64,000 bases of DNA from Desulfuromonadaceae bacterium. Its GTDB lineage: Bacteria; Desulfobacterota; Desulfuromonadia; Geobacterales; Pseudopelobacteraceae. Both the position numbers and the translations under genes were made by a program. Positions 22,894-33,493 of the stretch are shown here, in pieces (the stretch's first letter is position 1; each line of letters begins with the position of its first letter). Below the pieces are notes generated by a model. That model had not been told where the DNA came from, made no database searches, and was given only the letters and a program-made list of their open reading frames with translations. The stretch spans positions 62,001 through 126,000 of the forward strand of contig JAQUHA010000005.1 in the NCBI GenBank assembly GCA_028683855.1, in the 5' to 3' direction.

Positions 22894-24102
22894 CTAACCT
22901 ACCGTTCCTGCAATTTTAAAAATCGGAAGATACATGGCAATGATTATTACACCTATCACAACCCCCATTACAAGCATAATGGCTGGTTCAATTGCAGTTG
23001 TAAGAAGATGCATACGCTCTTCAAGCTCATCTTCAAGGTAGTTTGAAATATCCATAAGCATATCTTCGAGCGAACCGGTTGTCTCGCCCACACCAAGCAT
23101 ACGCAGCGCAAGTGGCGGCATAATGTTTATTCGTTCAAGTGCGACAGAGAGTCTTCCACCCTCTTCAATGAAACGCACAGCTTCAAAGAGCCGTTTTTCC
23201 ATAAAGACATTGTTCAATGTACCGATTGACATACGAAGTGACTCTATAATAGGAATACCACTCCCAAGAACTGTCGCCAGAGTTCTTGCAAAAGCTGCTA
23301 CAGCGTATTTATTGAAGATTTCACCGACTATAGGAACTCTCAGTATAAAACGATCAAATGCATATCTACCGGCTTCGGTTCTCTTCCATGACCTGAAAGC
23401 AGAGAGAGAAACCATACCGATAATTACAACTAAAAGAATATAACGCCTGAGAAGTGATGTAAAAGTAATTAGAAGCTGTGTAAGTGCAGGGAGTTGAGAA
23501 CCTGCATCAGAGTACACCTGACTAAAGGTGGGAACAACATATACCAGAAGAAGTGTAATAGCCAGCAGAGCAAAAACAACAAGAATGGATGGGTAGAAAA
23601 CAGCCGCTACAATCTTCTTCCTCAACGCCCCTACCCGTTTCAAATACTGTATATATCGGCGAATTGTCTGTGGAAGATCTCCGGTTCGTTCACCTGCACG
23701 GATTGATGCCACGTAAAGATATGGAAAAGCTCTACCATGTTTTTCCATCGCCACGGAGAGTGCCGCACCGGCTTTGACATCTTCGCGAACCTGCACCATC
23801 ACCTCGTACAAAGCTCCTGAATCATGACGTTCCAGAATAGCGTCCAGAACCTGCATGATCGGCATACCGGCTTTTATCAAAACAAGCATCTCCTGATTAA
23901 ACGTAAGAAGAGCTTTATTATCAAGTTTTCTACGGCTAAGACCCTTGTCAAAAAGAAACTGGAATGACTTTTTTTTAACCTCAAAAACAAAAAAACCCTG
24001 ATCCTCAAGATTTTTTCGCAAAACACCGCTATCTGCAGCCTCAAAATCTCTACTGAGGATCTTACCGTCTGACGAGCCAAGTTTACAGGAGAAGAGTGCC
24101 AT
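22894..24102 (-). CDS. Type II secretion inner membrane protein GspF/PilC
   Basis: GspF duplicated domain, terminal TMs. Confidence 0.93.
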   Translation of the reverse strand: MALFSCKLGSSDGKILSRDFEAADSGVLRKNLEDQGFFVFEVKKKSFQFLFDKGLSRRKLDNKALLTFNQEMLVLIKAGMPIMQVLDAILERHDSGALYEVMVQVREDVKAGAALSVAMEKHGRAFPYLYVASIRAGERTGDLPQTIRRYIQYLKRVGALRKKIVAAVFYPSILVVFALLAITLLLVYVVPTFSQVYSDAGSQLPALTQLLITFTSLLRRYILLVVIIGMVSLSAFRSWKRTEAGRYAFDRFILRVPIVGEIFNKYAVAAFARTLATVLGSGIPIIESLRMSIGTLNNVFMEKRLFEAVRFIEEGGRLSVALERINIMPPLALRMLGVGETTGSLEDMLMDISNYLEDELEERMHLLTTAIEPAIMLVMGVVIGVIIIAMYLPIFKIAGTVG

Positions 24103-24139
24103 AACCTTGATTAGATACCATAGGGAGTAAAATAATAAA

Positions 24140-24168
24140 ATAAAAAACCACAGACAGGAGGTCTATGG
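24140..24168 (-). terminator. Rho-independent terminator (minus strand) between the cytochrome cluster and the gspF operon
   Basis: Minus strand CCATAGAC-ctcct-GTCTGTGG followed by TTTTTTATTTT. Confidence 0.75.
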
Positions 24169-24204
24169 TCATTATTTACTTGAGCTCCGAAAAGAGTAAA
24201 ATGG

Positions 24205-24657
24205 TTAAATTTTATGACAAGAGACACAAAGCTCGTTAGAGTTCATCCTCAGGCGATTCTGATACAGCTGAGGATTATCATCTTTTGAAACATGAAGATT
24301 GTGACAGGTAGTTGCACAGTTGATTGTTCCATCACTCTCAAGCGGGAGGTTCTTGAAATTATAAGATGGTTTTTTACCTGTCGCATGACCTTTACCTACA
24401 CCCAGAGTTCCGGGCTCTTCAGGTTCAATCAAATGACAGCCGAGACAGATTTTATCCAGGTCAAATTTCATCTCTCTCTTTGTTGAGCCAAATGCAAACC
24501 AGCTGTTTAGTTTCTCAGGCGTAGCAACGTGACAAACAGTACAGTCACCGTTCTCAGAGTGAGGGGAGAATCTGCTATCTTCAGCTTTTGATGCTGCCAC
24601 AGAGACAAGTATAATAAACAGTGCCGTATAAATTGAATTTAAAAATTTTATATGCAT
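24205..24657 (-). CDS. Periplasmic multihaem cytochrome c (CTVCH, CLGCH, CATTCH, CVSCH)
   Basis: Signal peptide, three CXXCH plus one CX3CH. Confidence 0.85.
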   Translation of the reverse strand: MHIKFLNSIYTALFIILVSVAASKAEDSRFSPHSENGDCTVCHVATPEKLNSWFAFGSTKREMKFDLDKICLGCHLIEPEEPGTLGVGKGHATGKKPSYNFKNLPLESDGTINCATTCHNLHVSKDDNPQLYQNRLRMNSNELCVSCHKI

Positions 24658-24671
24658 TTTATCAACACCAA

Positions 24672-25760
24672 TCAGTAAGTTTTAGGGTTGTGATCAACAC
24701 CATGACATGAGAGCCAGCACTCGCCATGGAAAGTGTAGGTCCCCTTTTCTACAAATTTCAATTTTCCGGTTGAACTTTCAGTTACATAATCGCGGTTGAA
24801 ACGGATCAGATAGCGATTTTCAACGCTGCCATGCGAAGAGTGGCAGGTGTAACAGGATGTCCCTCCCCCTTTAAAACCTCTCTCACCTGTTATGTGACGG
24901 GAGTGTGCTGTAAAACTTTCATTACCGAGAATACTCGCTCTTTTATGGCATCTGTAGCAGATAGCATAAGCAAAGTCACTTTCAGCTGCATTATCTTCAA
25001 TTGAATAATTGTCTGTGAGCAAACCCTGATATTTTGAACCGTGCGGTCCGCGGGCAGCTCCCGGCTCATCGCTGGAGTGGCAGTCAGCACATTTAAGTAC
25101 TGAAACATCACCGGCAGAACTCTTCTTTTCCCGATATGGTCTTATAAGACTGATAACCGCCTGATTTTTACCTTCGCCTTCAACAGGGTGAAACGATGGG
25201 TTATTTGTGGAGAACTCAATCCTCTTGTTTGTTGATTTAACCGGGAGGTTCGCACTGTCCGAGTGACAAAGATAGCAGAGTTCATACTCTTTAGTAATCT
25301 GCGTAACGAGGTTACCAACTTTTTTACCGCTTATACCGGCATAGGGATTACTGGCAGAGACAAAATGAGGACTATGGCAATCAGCACAAGTAACGTGGCG
25401 TTCAACAGATGGATCAATTTCAGGGAGCACTTCACGAGCTGAATGCTGCCCCTTCTTGTCAAAAACGGGATGACGATAATTTTTGGAGAAATCTTTGGTT
25501 ATATCCTTTAACTGAACACCTTGAGTCACATACCCTGCCTGAAAGTTGGAAGAACCGTGACAGCTGACACAGCGGTAAGCTCCTCCACCGTCAGAAAAAT
25601 TAAACCCCATGTGGCAGGATGCACAGCCGTCACGCATATTCTTTTTGTCAAGATGGATAGGAGTTTCATTTGCTGCAAACAGCAGTGAAGCGTAAAGTAA
25701 TACAGTGACAAAAGTTAGACTATATATAAATTTAAAAAACATAAATCTCCTTTCATACAT
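24672..25760 (-). CDS. Multihaem cytochrome c (seven CXXCH plus one CX3CH)
   Basis: CASCH, CVSCH, CADCH, CYLCH, CADCH, CYRCH, CYTCH, CWLSCH. Confidence 0.87.
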   Translation of the reverse strand: MYERRFMFFKFIYSLTFVTVLLYASLLFAANETPIHLDKKNMRDGCASCHMGFNFSDGGGAYRCVSCHGSSNFQAGYVTQGVQLKDITKDFSKNYRHPVFDKKGQHSAREVLPEIDPSVERHVTCADCHSPHFVSASNPYAGISGKKVGNLVTQITKEYELCYLCHSDSANLPVKSTNKRIEFSTNNPSFHPVEGEGKNQAVISLIRPYREKKSSAGDVSVLKCADCHSSDEPGAARGPHGSKYQGLLTDNYSIEDNAAESDFAYAICYRCHKRASILGNESFTAHSRHITGERGFKGGGTSCYTCHSSHGSVENRYLIRFNRDYVTESSTGKLKFVEKGTYTFHGECWLSCHGVDHNPKTY

Positions 25761-25772
25761 AAAAGACCATGG

Positions 25773-26663
25773 CTATGGCCAGGGGGGAGTAAAAGCGGGA
25801 GAAAGCAGCGTCATCGGGTGGCATGACGTACAGACTGCCTGCTGATCCTGCGCAGCGGTACTAGCGGCATTTATGTTATAAACCCAAAATGGGGCAATTT
25901 TTCTAGTATATGTAGCATCACACGACCCCGTAGGCGAGAGATAACAAGCATTATCATCTGACTGATTCTGGTGCGGGTCATGGCAGGTAGTACACTGCAT
26001 ACGACTCTCTTTATCAAGCTTCACCTCTGTCAGAGTAGGCGGGAATGTAAATACTGTTGCCGGTAGTTTGGATGCTTGAATCGCATTTCTCACAGCATCA
26101 TTATAAACGAAAGATACCGGATGATGTCCGGTCTTCATTTTGTTTGTATCAGACTTGAACGAGGCGATTCCGGTTATCACCTCATATCCTGACATCATTG
26201 TTATCTCACCCCCGTTATTCACCTCACCCAACCTTGAAACTCCATCATGGCAGCTCAAACAGAGCTTCGATGATCCATTAGGCTGAGCACCGACAGCGTA
26301 CTGAGCTTCAGATATTTTTCTGATCTGTAAAGTATCCGTAGAATATCTCTGAAACACCTCCGAAGAGAACTTTCTATTCCAGAGCGGTGCCTGTCCAACA
26401 ACATTAGCGTTGTGCGGAGTATGACAGAAAATACAGATCTGCTGACCTTTAGGGTTTCCTGCTTCATCATCCGTAGATCTGTATGCACTTGTGTTACCCT
26501 TGATTGCAGCACCATCCCAGGCTTTCGCAGAAAGATTATGCTTGTTGCCGGTTACCGAGTATTGGGATACCTTTGGACCCGCTGCAGCAGCCTGATAAGC
26601 AGAAGGGGCAACAATCAGAGCTGTTGCAATCGTTATTCTTATAATTTTAACAAGAAATTCCAT
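25773..26663 (-). CDS. Multihaem cytochrome c (four CXXCH)
   Basis: CIFCH, CLSCH, CTTCH, CTSCH; signal peptide. Confidence 0.85.
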   Translation of the reverse strand: MEFLVKIIRITIATALIVAPSAYQAAAAGPKVSQYSVTGNKHNLSAKAWDGAAIKGNTSAYRSTDDEAGNPKGQQICIFCHTPHNANVVGQAPLWNRKFSSEVFQRYSTDTLQIRKISEAQYAVGAQPNGSSKLCLSCHDGVSRLGEVNNGGEITMMSGYEVITGIASFKSDTNKMKTGHHPVSFVYNDAVRNAIQASKLPATVFTFPPTLTEVKLDKESRMQCTTCHDPHQNQSDDNACYLSPTGSCDATYTRKIAPFWVYNINAASTAAQDQQAVCTSCHPMTLLSPAFTPPWP

Positions 26664-27746
26664 TTAGTTTACCTTCTTTTTCAGATACTGATAAATCTGA
26701 ATACGGTGATTAAAAGTGTCCGAAATATAAATTCTGTCATTCCTGTCTATGAAAATTCCACTGGGCAGCATAAACTCACCGGGGTAAGAGCCCTCCTGTC
26801 CAACGTAGAGCAGAAGCTGCCCTTTCTGATCAAAAATCTGGAAGTTGCCGAAAACAGAATCAATCACATAAAGGTTACCGTCACCATCAAGCGCAACCCC
26901 CTTTGGACGGGCAAAAGAGCCCGGCACATCACCCAGCTGCCCCTGACTCCTTATATATCTGTTGTTTGAATCAAACACTCTAACAGTGAAGTTCATGGTA
27001 TCCGTTACATAAACATTATCCTGTTTATCAACTGTCAGATATGTCGGTCTGTTGAATGATTCCGAAAAATCACCCCCTGCAAGCTCGCCTTTGAACTTAT
27101 CATCTCTCCCGAAAATAAAAACCTTGTTAGCCACAGGGTCAGCTACAAGGAGATCCCCGTTACTTCTTATCCCTATTCCAGCGGGACGCTGCAGTTTGGC
27201 ACTGCTATCAAGTTGGCTTATAAAATCGCCATTCGGGGCGAATTTGAATATCGCAGCGATCTGTGAATCACTTATATACAGATTATTATCGTTATCAAGT
27301 GCAACACCAACTGGGTTTAGAAGTCTTTTTTCACCAGCCTGAAAAATATAATCTACACTCTTATCTGCCATACTGTATCTGTGCACAAGCCCGACTGAGG
27401 GATCCGCCACATAAATAAGACCGTTCCCGTCAGCGGCAATACACTGCGGAGTGTAAAAGTCTATATACTCTTCCTTGTTTCCGGTTACATAATCAAATAT
27501 CTTTTTTGTAAGACCTGATGAGGCACCCAAAACATCCTTAGCCCCCTGTATCACCTTAAGGATCTTTATCCGACCCTCCTCGGGTGGAGGTGGCCAGACG
27601 GCAGTCAGGTTCTTATCCTGCCACGCAGCTTCATTAAGTCTGGCAGTACTGCATCCGGCAACAAACATACACAAAACAGCAGCATAAAAAATTATGCCCG
27701 ATTTACCATGAATAAACCGAATAAAATAACTGATATTCTCAAGCAT
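26664..27746 (-). CDS. NHL-repeat beta-propeller lipoprotein
   Basis: Lipobox VAGC; repeated GNLYV.D...F.IFD units. Confidence 0.87.
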   Translation of the reverse strand: MLENISYFIRFIHGKSGIIFYAAVLCMFVAGCSTARLNEAAWQDKNLTAVWPPPPEEGRIKILKVIQGAKDVLGASSGLTKKIFDYVTGNKEEYIDFYTPQCIAADGNGLIYVADPSVGLVHRYSMADKSVDYIFQAGEKRLLNPVGVALDNDNNLYISDSQIAAIFKFAPNGDFISQLDSSAKLQRPAGIGIRSNGDLLVADPVANKVFIFGRDDKFKGELAGGDFSESFNRPTYLTVDKQDNVYVTDTMNFTVRVFDSNNRYIRSQGQLGDVPGSFARPKGVALDGDGNLYVIDSVFGNFQIFDQKGQLLLYVGQEGSYPGEFMLPSGIFIDRNDRIYISDTFNHRIQIYQYLKKKVN

Positions 27747-27924
27747 TTAACATACCAGCGATCCATATAAAATAAGAAACAGCCGCAGCAGCACCCCATT
27801 TTGCAGCAACTGACGGCAAAAAGAGATCTTTTTGCGGAAATGCTTTAAGCATAAGCATAATAGAGGAAAACAACCACCCGATTAGTCCGGTTATAAGGAG
27901 AACCCCCCAAATATCAGATAACAT
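27739..27924 (-). CDS. Small two-TM membrane protein
   Basis: 61-aa hydrophobic ORF between same-strand genes, overlapping the NHL gene start by 8 nt. Confidence 0.55.
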   Translation of the reverse strand: MLSDIWGVLLITGLIGWLFSSIMLMLKAFPQKDLFLPSVAAKWGAAAAVSYFIWIAGMLNA

Positions 27925-27935
27925 AATAACTCTAT

Positions 27936-28658
27936 CTACCTACCTGTAAGCTTCGAATAAATAGTCGACAGACGCAACTTCCAAACCATAAAAACCGCCT
28001 CACGAACAATCGCACCGGACATTTTGGAAGTACCTGCATGACGATCAATAAAAATTATCGGTATCTCGGAGATACAAAAACCTTTCTGTTTGCAAAGGTA
28101 ATTCATCTCTATCTGGAATGAATAACCGTCAGAAGTTACACGGGTCAGATCAATAGCCTTTATAACTGAACTACGAAAACATTTGAAGCCGCTTGTACAG
28201 TCACGAAGCTCCAGTCCGGTAACCCATCTGGTATAGGCACTCGCGAAATAACTGAGCATTAACCTTCTTATCGGCCAGTTAACAACACTTACACCATTCA
28301 GGTAACGGGAACCTATTACGAGGTCGCTCTCTTTCATTGATGAAAGGAACATGGGGAGCATTGTCGGATCATGCGAAAAGTCCGCATCCATCTCCAGCAG
28401 ATAATCAGCTTCCATGGAAAGAGCTGCCTTAAAACCCTCACGGTAAGCAGAGCCGAGACCAAGCTTTCCAGTCCGATGCAAAACATGAACCCGCTCGTTT
28501 TCGGCGACAAGCCGGTCAATTATTAAACCGGTACCGTCAGGGGAGTTGTCATCCACAAAAAGAATATGAATATCAGGATGCTGGGCAAGAACAGCGCTTG
28601 TCAATGTTTTTACATTATCTTTTTCGTTATAGGTTGGTATTACGACGAAAGCCTTCAA
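27936..28658 (-). CDS. Dolichol-phosphate mannosyltransferase-like family 2 glycosyltransferase
   Basis: VVIPTYNEKDNV, FVDDNSPDGTG, EMDADFSHDP. Confidence 0.93.
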   Translation of the reverse strand: MKAFVVIPTYNEKDNVKTLTSAVLAQHPDIHILFVDDNSPDGTGLIIDRLVAENERVHVLHRTGKLGLGSAYREGFKAALSMEADYLLEMDADFSHDPTMLPMFLSSMKESDLVIGSRYLNGVSVVNWPIRRLMLSYFASAYTRWVTGLELRDCTSGFKCFRSSVIKAIDLTRVTSDGYSFQIEMNYLCKQKGFCISEIPIIFIDRHAGTSKMSGAIVREAVFMVWKLRLSTIYSKLTGR

Positions 28659-28737
28659 TATATCTCCGAAAACAGCCCCATTAATGCCATAACAATACGA
28701 GATTCACTCTTTAAAAGTCAAGGCTAAGTAATTCCTG

Positions 28738-30000
28738 CTACTGTATCAGAGCTGCCCGGCGTTTTTTTGCTGTAATAAGCCTCACCTGACGTTCCTGAAA
28801 CCAGTATGCATAAGTCCAGTTCATCATTACAACCAGCCTGTTGCGAAATCCTATCAGGTAGTACAGATGAAGGAGCAACCAGGCAGCCCAGGCAATGTAG
28901 CCGCTTAGATTAAAACCTGCAGCGGTTGCCACTGCAGAGCTTCTACCAATTGTTGCCATTGCCCCCTTATCAAAATAGTGAAATGGCTCCGGCTCATCAC
29001 CATGCAGACGTTTAAGAAGCGCTCCGGCAGCATAAGCACCCTGCTGGCTTGCCACCGGTGCCATCATCGGGAGCGGTAAACCTCCCGACATACAACACCC
29101 CATATCACCAACTATAAAAACATCAGGATAACCCTTGATAGTAAGATCCGGTTGAACGACTATCCTACCTGCAGCTCCCCGTTCAACTTGAGGCTTTACA
29201 TCCAGCTGAGCGGCAGCAACGCCGGCAGACCAGAGAAGTGTGTGTGAAGTGATCAAATCTCCTCCGTACAGCTCAACTGATTCTCCCGATGCTCCTACGA
29301 CCCTTGTTTCAAGCATCACTTCCACACCCATGGCGACCAGCTTTTTGTGAGCGTAATTCCTCAGTTTTTCCGGCATTGCGGTCAGAATAGAATCAGCTGC
29401 CTCCACCAGAATAATTCTGGTTTCAGAGAGAGAAATTAAAGGGTAATCCTGAGACAGCACATAAACGATCAATTCCCGCAAAGCTCCGGCAAACTCAACT
29501 CCGGTTGGACCACCTCCGACGATCACAAATGTTAGCAGAGCCGATCTCTTTTCGCTGTCCGGCTCCCTTGAAGCTTCTTCAAACATAAGCAGTATGTGAT
29601 TACGCATATCTTCAGCCTGGTCAAGGCGCTTCAGATCAAATGCGTATTTTGCTACGCTCTGCAACCCGAAAAAGTTAGTACGACTCCCTGCCGCAACAAT
29701 CAGATAGTCGTACGGCACTTCACCTGCGTCTGTTATAACCAGTTTACTGTCAAGATCGACACCGCTGATATCAGACAGCAGGAAAGTTGCACTTTTCCAG
29801 TTTCGAGTCAGAGCACGAATAGGGTATGCAATCGCCTCCTCTTCAAGCCCTGCTGTAGCAACCTGATAAAGAAGCGGTTGAAACAGATGGTAATTATTAC
29901 GATCCATCATGGTCAGTTCAACATCACTTCCGGCAAGAGCTTTTGCTGCACTCAACCCTCCAAAGCCCATGCCTGCAATAACAACACGTTTTTTAGACAT
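28738..30000 (-). CDS. NADH dehydrogenase type II (NDH-2)-like FAD oxidoreductase
   Basis: GMGFGGLSAAKAL; FVIVGGGPTGVEFAGAL; VFIVGDMG. Confidence 0.92.
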   Translation of the reverse strand: MSKKRVVIAGMGFGGLSAAKALAGSDVELTMMDRNNYHLFQPLLYQVATAGLEEEAIAYPIRALTRNWKSATFLLSDISGVDLDSKLVITDAGEVPYDYLIVAAGSRTNFFGLQSVAKYAFDLKRLDQAEDMRNHILLMFEEASREPDSEKRSALLTFVIVGGGPTGVEFAGALRELIVYVLSQDYPLISLSETRIILVEAADSILTAMPEKLRNYAHKKLVAMGVEVMLETRVVGASGESVELYGGDLITSHTLLWSAGVAAAQLDVKPQVERGAAGRIVVQPDLTIKGYPDVFIVGDMGCCMSGGLPLPMMAPVASQQGAYAAGALLKRLHGDEPEPFHYFDKGAMATIGRSSAVATAAGFNLSGYIAWAAWLLLHLYYLIGFRNRLVVMMNWTYAYWFQERQVRLITAKKRRAALIQ

Positions 30001-30130
30001 TTATTAAGCTCCTTATGATGTTGAATTTGTTAAATCATTAATAATCATAACCTGACACAGTTGCATTTAATTCAGACTTACCTTATAAACCGAAACAGCA
30101 GGCAGACGCAAATTTCAAATTCAGGGTCTT

Positions 30131-32086
30131 ATGAATTCATTTCTAAACAAACTAAAACTTCGCGGAAAACTTCTGACTCTTGTTCTGCCGCTGGTAATCA
30201 CACCTATTTTTATAGTTGCTGCAGCAATCGGATTAATTGCAAATCAGCAGGCATATCTTGGCATAACAAAAACCAGTAAAGATGATCTGCAACATATGTC
30301 CTCATTTTGCATAGACCTTCTAAATTCGCACTATCAGCAATTTCAGGTTTACAAACAGGATAAATCACAGCATCTGAATAACGAACTGGCAACCTTGACG
30401 GCACTCTCATACAACCTTGTAGCAACAGAGCAGAACCTGCACGCACAGGGTAAAATTGATCTTAAAACAGCTCAGAATGAAGCTAAAAAAGCACTCAGAA
30501 AAATAAATGTCGGAGAAAGCGGTTACATATATGCGATGACTAGCCGTGGTGTGCTTCAAGCTCACATTGCCCGTGAAGGTGAAAATGTTTTTGATGAACG
30601 TGACGAAAACGGTCGTTATTTCATACGTGAAATGTGCGCCGCCGCCAAAGCCAGCAGAGCCGGAGAGACCTTATTCATTACCTATCCATGGCGCAACGCG
30701 GTACTTGGAGACAGAAAAGCTCGCACCAAAGTAGTTGCCTATAAGTATTTTCGGGAATGGGACTGGATAATTGCAGCCGGTAGCTACACCGATGAAACTT
30801 TCAGGGACGCCGTTTTTGAGTTTCAGGCTTTTGAGAAATTAAAAGAGAGTATCAGAGGGAAAAAAGTAGGGGCAAGTGGTTACATATACTGCATGAACAG
30901 TAAAGGTACTTTTACCATCCACCCTGATTCAGAAGGTAAGAACCTTATAGACTCAAAAGACCTTGATGGAAACAGCTTCATAAAGGAGATGTGTACCAAC
31001 AAAAGAGGGTGGATACGTTATCCATGGAAAAACCGCAGCGACAGAACCGCACGGATGAAAATTGTAAGATACGATTACTTTGAACCGTGGGACTGGATTG
31101 TGGCAGTCGGGTCATACGAAGATGAATTCTATCAGGAAGCGAACAAAATCAAGACACATATTCTGCTGATTATGCTCCTTCTTGTGTTTGTTGTCGGTGT
31201 TTCGGCAACCGCACTGGTTTTCAGAGCATCCACAATATTCACCCTCCCTATCACACATATGATGTCGGTAATTAAAAAGGTTAAACGGGGCAATCTCGAT
31301 GAACGAATGGATGTCAGCGGCGAAGATGAACTTGCAGAAATGGCAAGCGCTTTTAATCGTATGACTGATATAATTCAACGCAACAAAGAGATCGAATCTA
31401 ATCTTGCGCAACAGGGTAAAATGGCTTCACTTGGGGTACTTTCATCCGGAGTTGCACACGAGATAAACAATCCTCTCGGAATTATTCTGGGTTACGCCGG
31501 ATATATTGAAGGCAAAATGAGTGAGGACGATCCTAATTTCCAGTACATCCATGAGATAAAACGCGAAAGCAAGCGGTGTAAGAAAATAGTTCAGGATCTT
31601 CTCTCTTATGCGCGAACTCCCCGCCCTACTCTGGAACCGACTGACATCAACGACCTGCTGCAGCAGATAATTGACTTTGCTGCAAATCACACCGATATGC
31701 GAGGCATAAAAATAAATACAATTTTCGCTAAAGGACTCCCAGCTGTTGAACTTGACGGCGATCAGATGCGCCAGGTCGCCATAAATCTGATCCTGAATGC
31801 CGGTGGCTCAATGCCTGAAGGGGGGAGTTTAACCGTAACAACGGAAGCGGTTGACTCCGCCAACGTAAAAATAATATTCAGCGACAGCGGATCAGGCATT
31901 CCATCTGAGAGCATTGAGAAGATATTTGAACCGTTTTATACCACAAAAGCAAGAGGTACCGGTCTGGGGTTGGCAATAACAAAACAGATAATCGAGCAGC
32001 ATCATGGTGAAATAAAAATTGATAGCACCGTAGGTGTTGGAACAAATGTAACCGTAATACTGCCGACTGAACGGAAGGAAATATAA
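30131..32086 (+). CDS. Sensor histidine kinase with two tandem Cache domains and HAMP
   Basis: Repeated GxSGYIY...YPW...WDWI.A.GSY; HAMP; GVAHEINNPL H-box; HATPase. Confidence 0.9.
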   Translation: MNSFLNKLKLRGKLLTLVLPLVITPIFIVAAAIGLIANQQAYLGITKTSKDDLQHMSSFCIDLLNSHYQQFQVYKQDKSQHLNNELATLTALSYNLVATEQNLHAQGKIDLKTAQNEAKKALRKINVGESGYIYAMTSRGVLQAHIAREGENVFDERDENGRYFIREMCAAAKASRAGETLFITYPWRNAVLGDRKARTKVVAYKYFREWDWIIAAGSYTDETFRDAVFEFQAFEKLKESIRGKKVGASGYIYCMNSKGTFTIHPDSEGKNLIDSKDLDGNSFIKEMCTNKRGWIRYPWKNRSDRTARMKIVRYDYFEPWDWIVAVGSYEDEFYQEANKIKTHILLIMLLLVFVVGVSATALVFRASTIFTLPITHMMSVIKKVKRGNLDERMDVSGEDELAEMASAFNRMTDIIQRNKEIESNLAQQGKMASLGVLSSGVAHEINNPLGIILGYAGYIEGKMSEDDPNFQYIHEIKRESKRCKKIVQDLLSYARTPRPTLEPTDINDLLQQIIDFAANHTDMRGIKINTIFAKGLPAVELDGDQMRQVAINLILNAGGSMPEGGSLTVTTEAVDSANVKIIFSDSGSGIPSESIEKIFEPFYTTKARGTGLGLAITKQIIEQHHGEIKIDSTVGVGTNVTVILPTERKEI

Positions 32087-33472
32087 ATGCCCGAAAACAA
32101 AAAGCGCATCCTGCTAATTGACAATGAAGCGGGACTTTGCAGGATGATGGAGCAGATTCTACAGGATAACGGCTATTTTACCCGTTCATACACATCACCG
32201 CAAAAAGCTGTTGAAGATTTTACCGCATCTGCCTGGGATCTGGTTATCAGTGATATAAAAATGCCGGGCATGAGCGGACTGGAAGTATTACAAGCTATAA
32301 AAGCAAAGCAGCATGATATACCAATCATTATGATTACTGCTTATGCTACAGTTGATATGTCAATACAGGCACTAAGAAAAGGTGCTTACGATATGCTGAC
32401 CAAGCCGTTTGAACCTGATGAGCTGGTGTATCGTGTCAAAAACGCGCTACAGCAGAGACAACTTCTTGAAGAAAATCGCGAACTCCGTGCAGAGCTTGAA
32501 GATAAATTCCGCTTTGATAATATTATTGGTGCATCTGACGGTTTAAAATCGGTACTGGAACGGATCAGCAAAGTTGCAGTAAGGGACACATCAATACTTG
32601 TTACCGGTGAATCAGGAACGGGGAAGGAGCTCATTGCCCAGGCGATACACTATAATTCTCCACGCCATGAGAAAAGATTTGTTGCCATCAACTGTGGCGC
32701 ACTACCTGAAAACCTTCTGGAGAGCGAACTGTTCGGTTATAAGAAGGGAGCGTTCACCGGAGCAACAGAGAGCCGTTACGGACTTCTGGAAGCAGCGAAC
32801 GGAGGAACCCTTTTTCTTGATGAAGTTGGCAATCTCCCGATGAATGTTCAGAAAACACTCCTCAGATTTCTGCAGGAAAAAGAGTTCAACAGAATCGGTG
32901 ACACAACACCAACCAGAGTGGATGTCAGAATACTTTCAGCTACAAACTCGGATTTAAAAGAAGCTATAAAACAGGGGCTTTTTCGTGAGGACCTTTATTA
33001 CAGGTTGAATGTTGTCAATATCCACCTCCCCCCACTGCGGGAGCGCTGCAACGACATACCGCTCCTGGCGGCTCATTTCATTCATCTGCAGAACCAGAAA
33101 TTCACCACAGCAATAAAAGGGTTTGAAAACGAAGCGTTACGCATTCTGTCTGATTATCAATGGCCAGGAAACATACGTCAGTTGAAAAATGTGATTGAAG
33201 CCTGCATGACTATCGAATCAGGTGAATCAATATCAAGAGAGACGCTCTCGCAGTTTATTGATATTCAGCCAGAGCAGGGCATTTCTGGAGACAAAGAGGA
33301 AAATACGGAAAATAAAGTTCCATTTACAACCGCTCTGGAGCGTTTTGAAGCAGACCTGCTAAGTGAACTTCTAAGGAAACATGGTGGCAATATCGACGCG
33401 GCAGCACGCGAAGCCGGAATGAATATGGTCACCATGTACCGAAAAATCAAAAAGTACGGCATAAAGAAATAA
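32087..33472 (+). CDS. Sigma-54-dependent NtrC-family response regulator
   Basis: Receiver; GESGTGKELIAQAIH; GAFTGA; Fis-type HTH. Confidence 0.95.
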   Translation: MPENKKRILLIDNEAGLCRMMEQILQDNGYFTRSYTSPQKAVEDFTASAWDLVISDIKMPGMSGLEVLQAIKAKQHDIPIIMITAYATVDMSIQALRKGAYDMLTKPFEPDELVYRVKNALQQRQLLEENRELRAELEDKFRFDNIIGASDGLKSVLERISKVAVRDTSILVTGESGTGKELIAQAIHYNSPRHEKRFVAINCGALPENLLESELFGYKKGAFTGATESRYGLLEAANGGTLFLDEVGNLPMNVQKTLLRFLQEKEFNRIGDTTPTRVDVRILSATNSDLKEAIKQGLFREDLYYRLNVVNIHLPPLRERCNDIPLLAAHFIHLQNQKFTTAIKGFENEALRILSDYQWPGNIRQLKNVIEACMTIESGESISRETLSQFIDIQPEQGISGDKEENTENKVPFTTALERFEADLLSELLRKHGGNIDAAAREAGMNMVTMYRKIKKYGIKK

Positions 33473-33493
33473 ATTGCAGAGTTATATGTGGTT

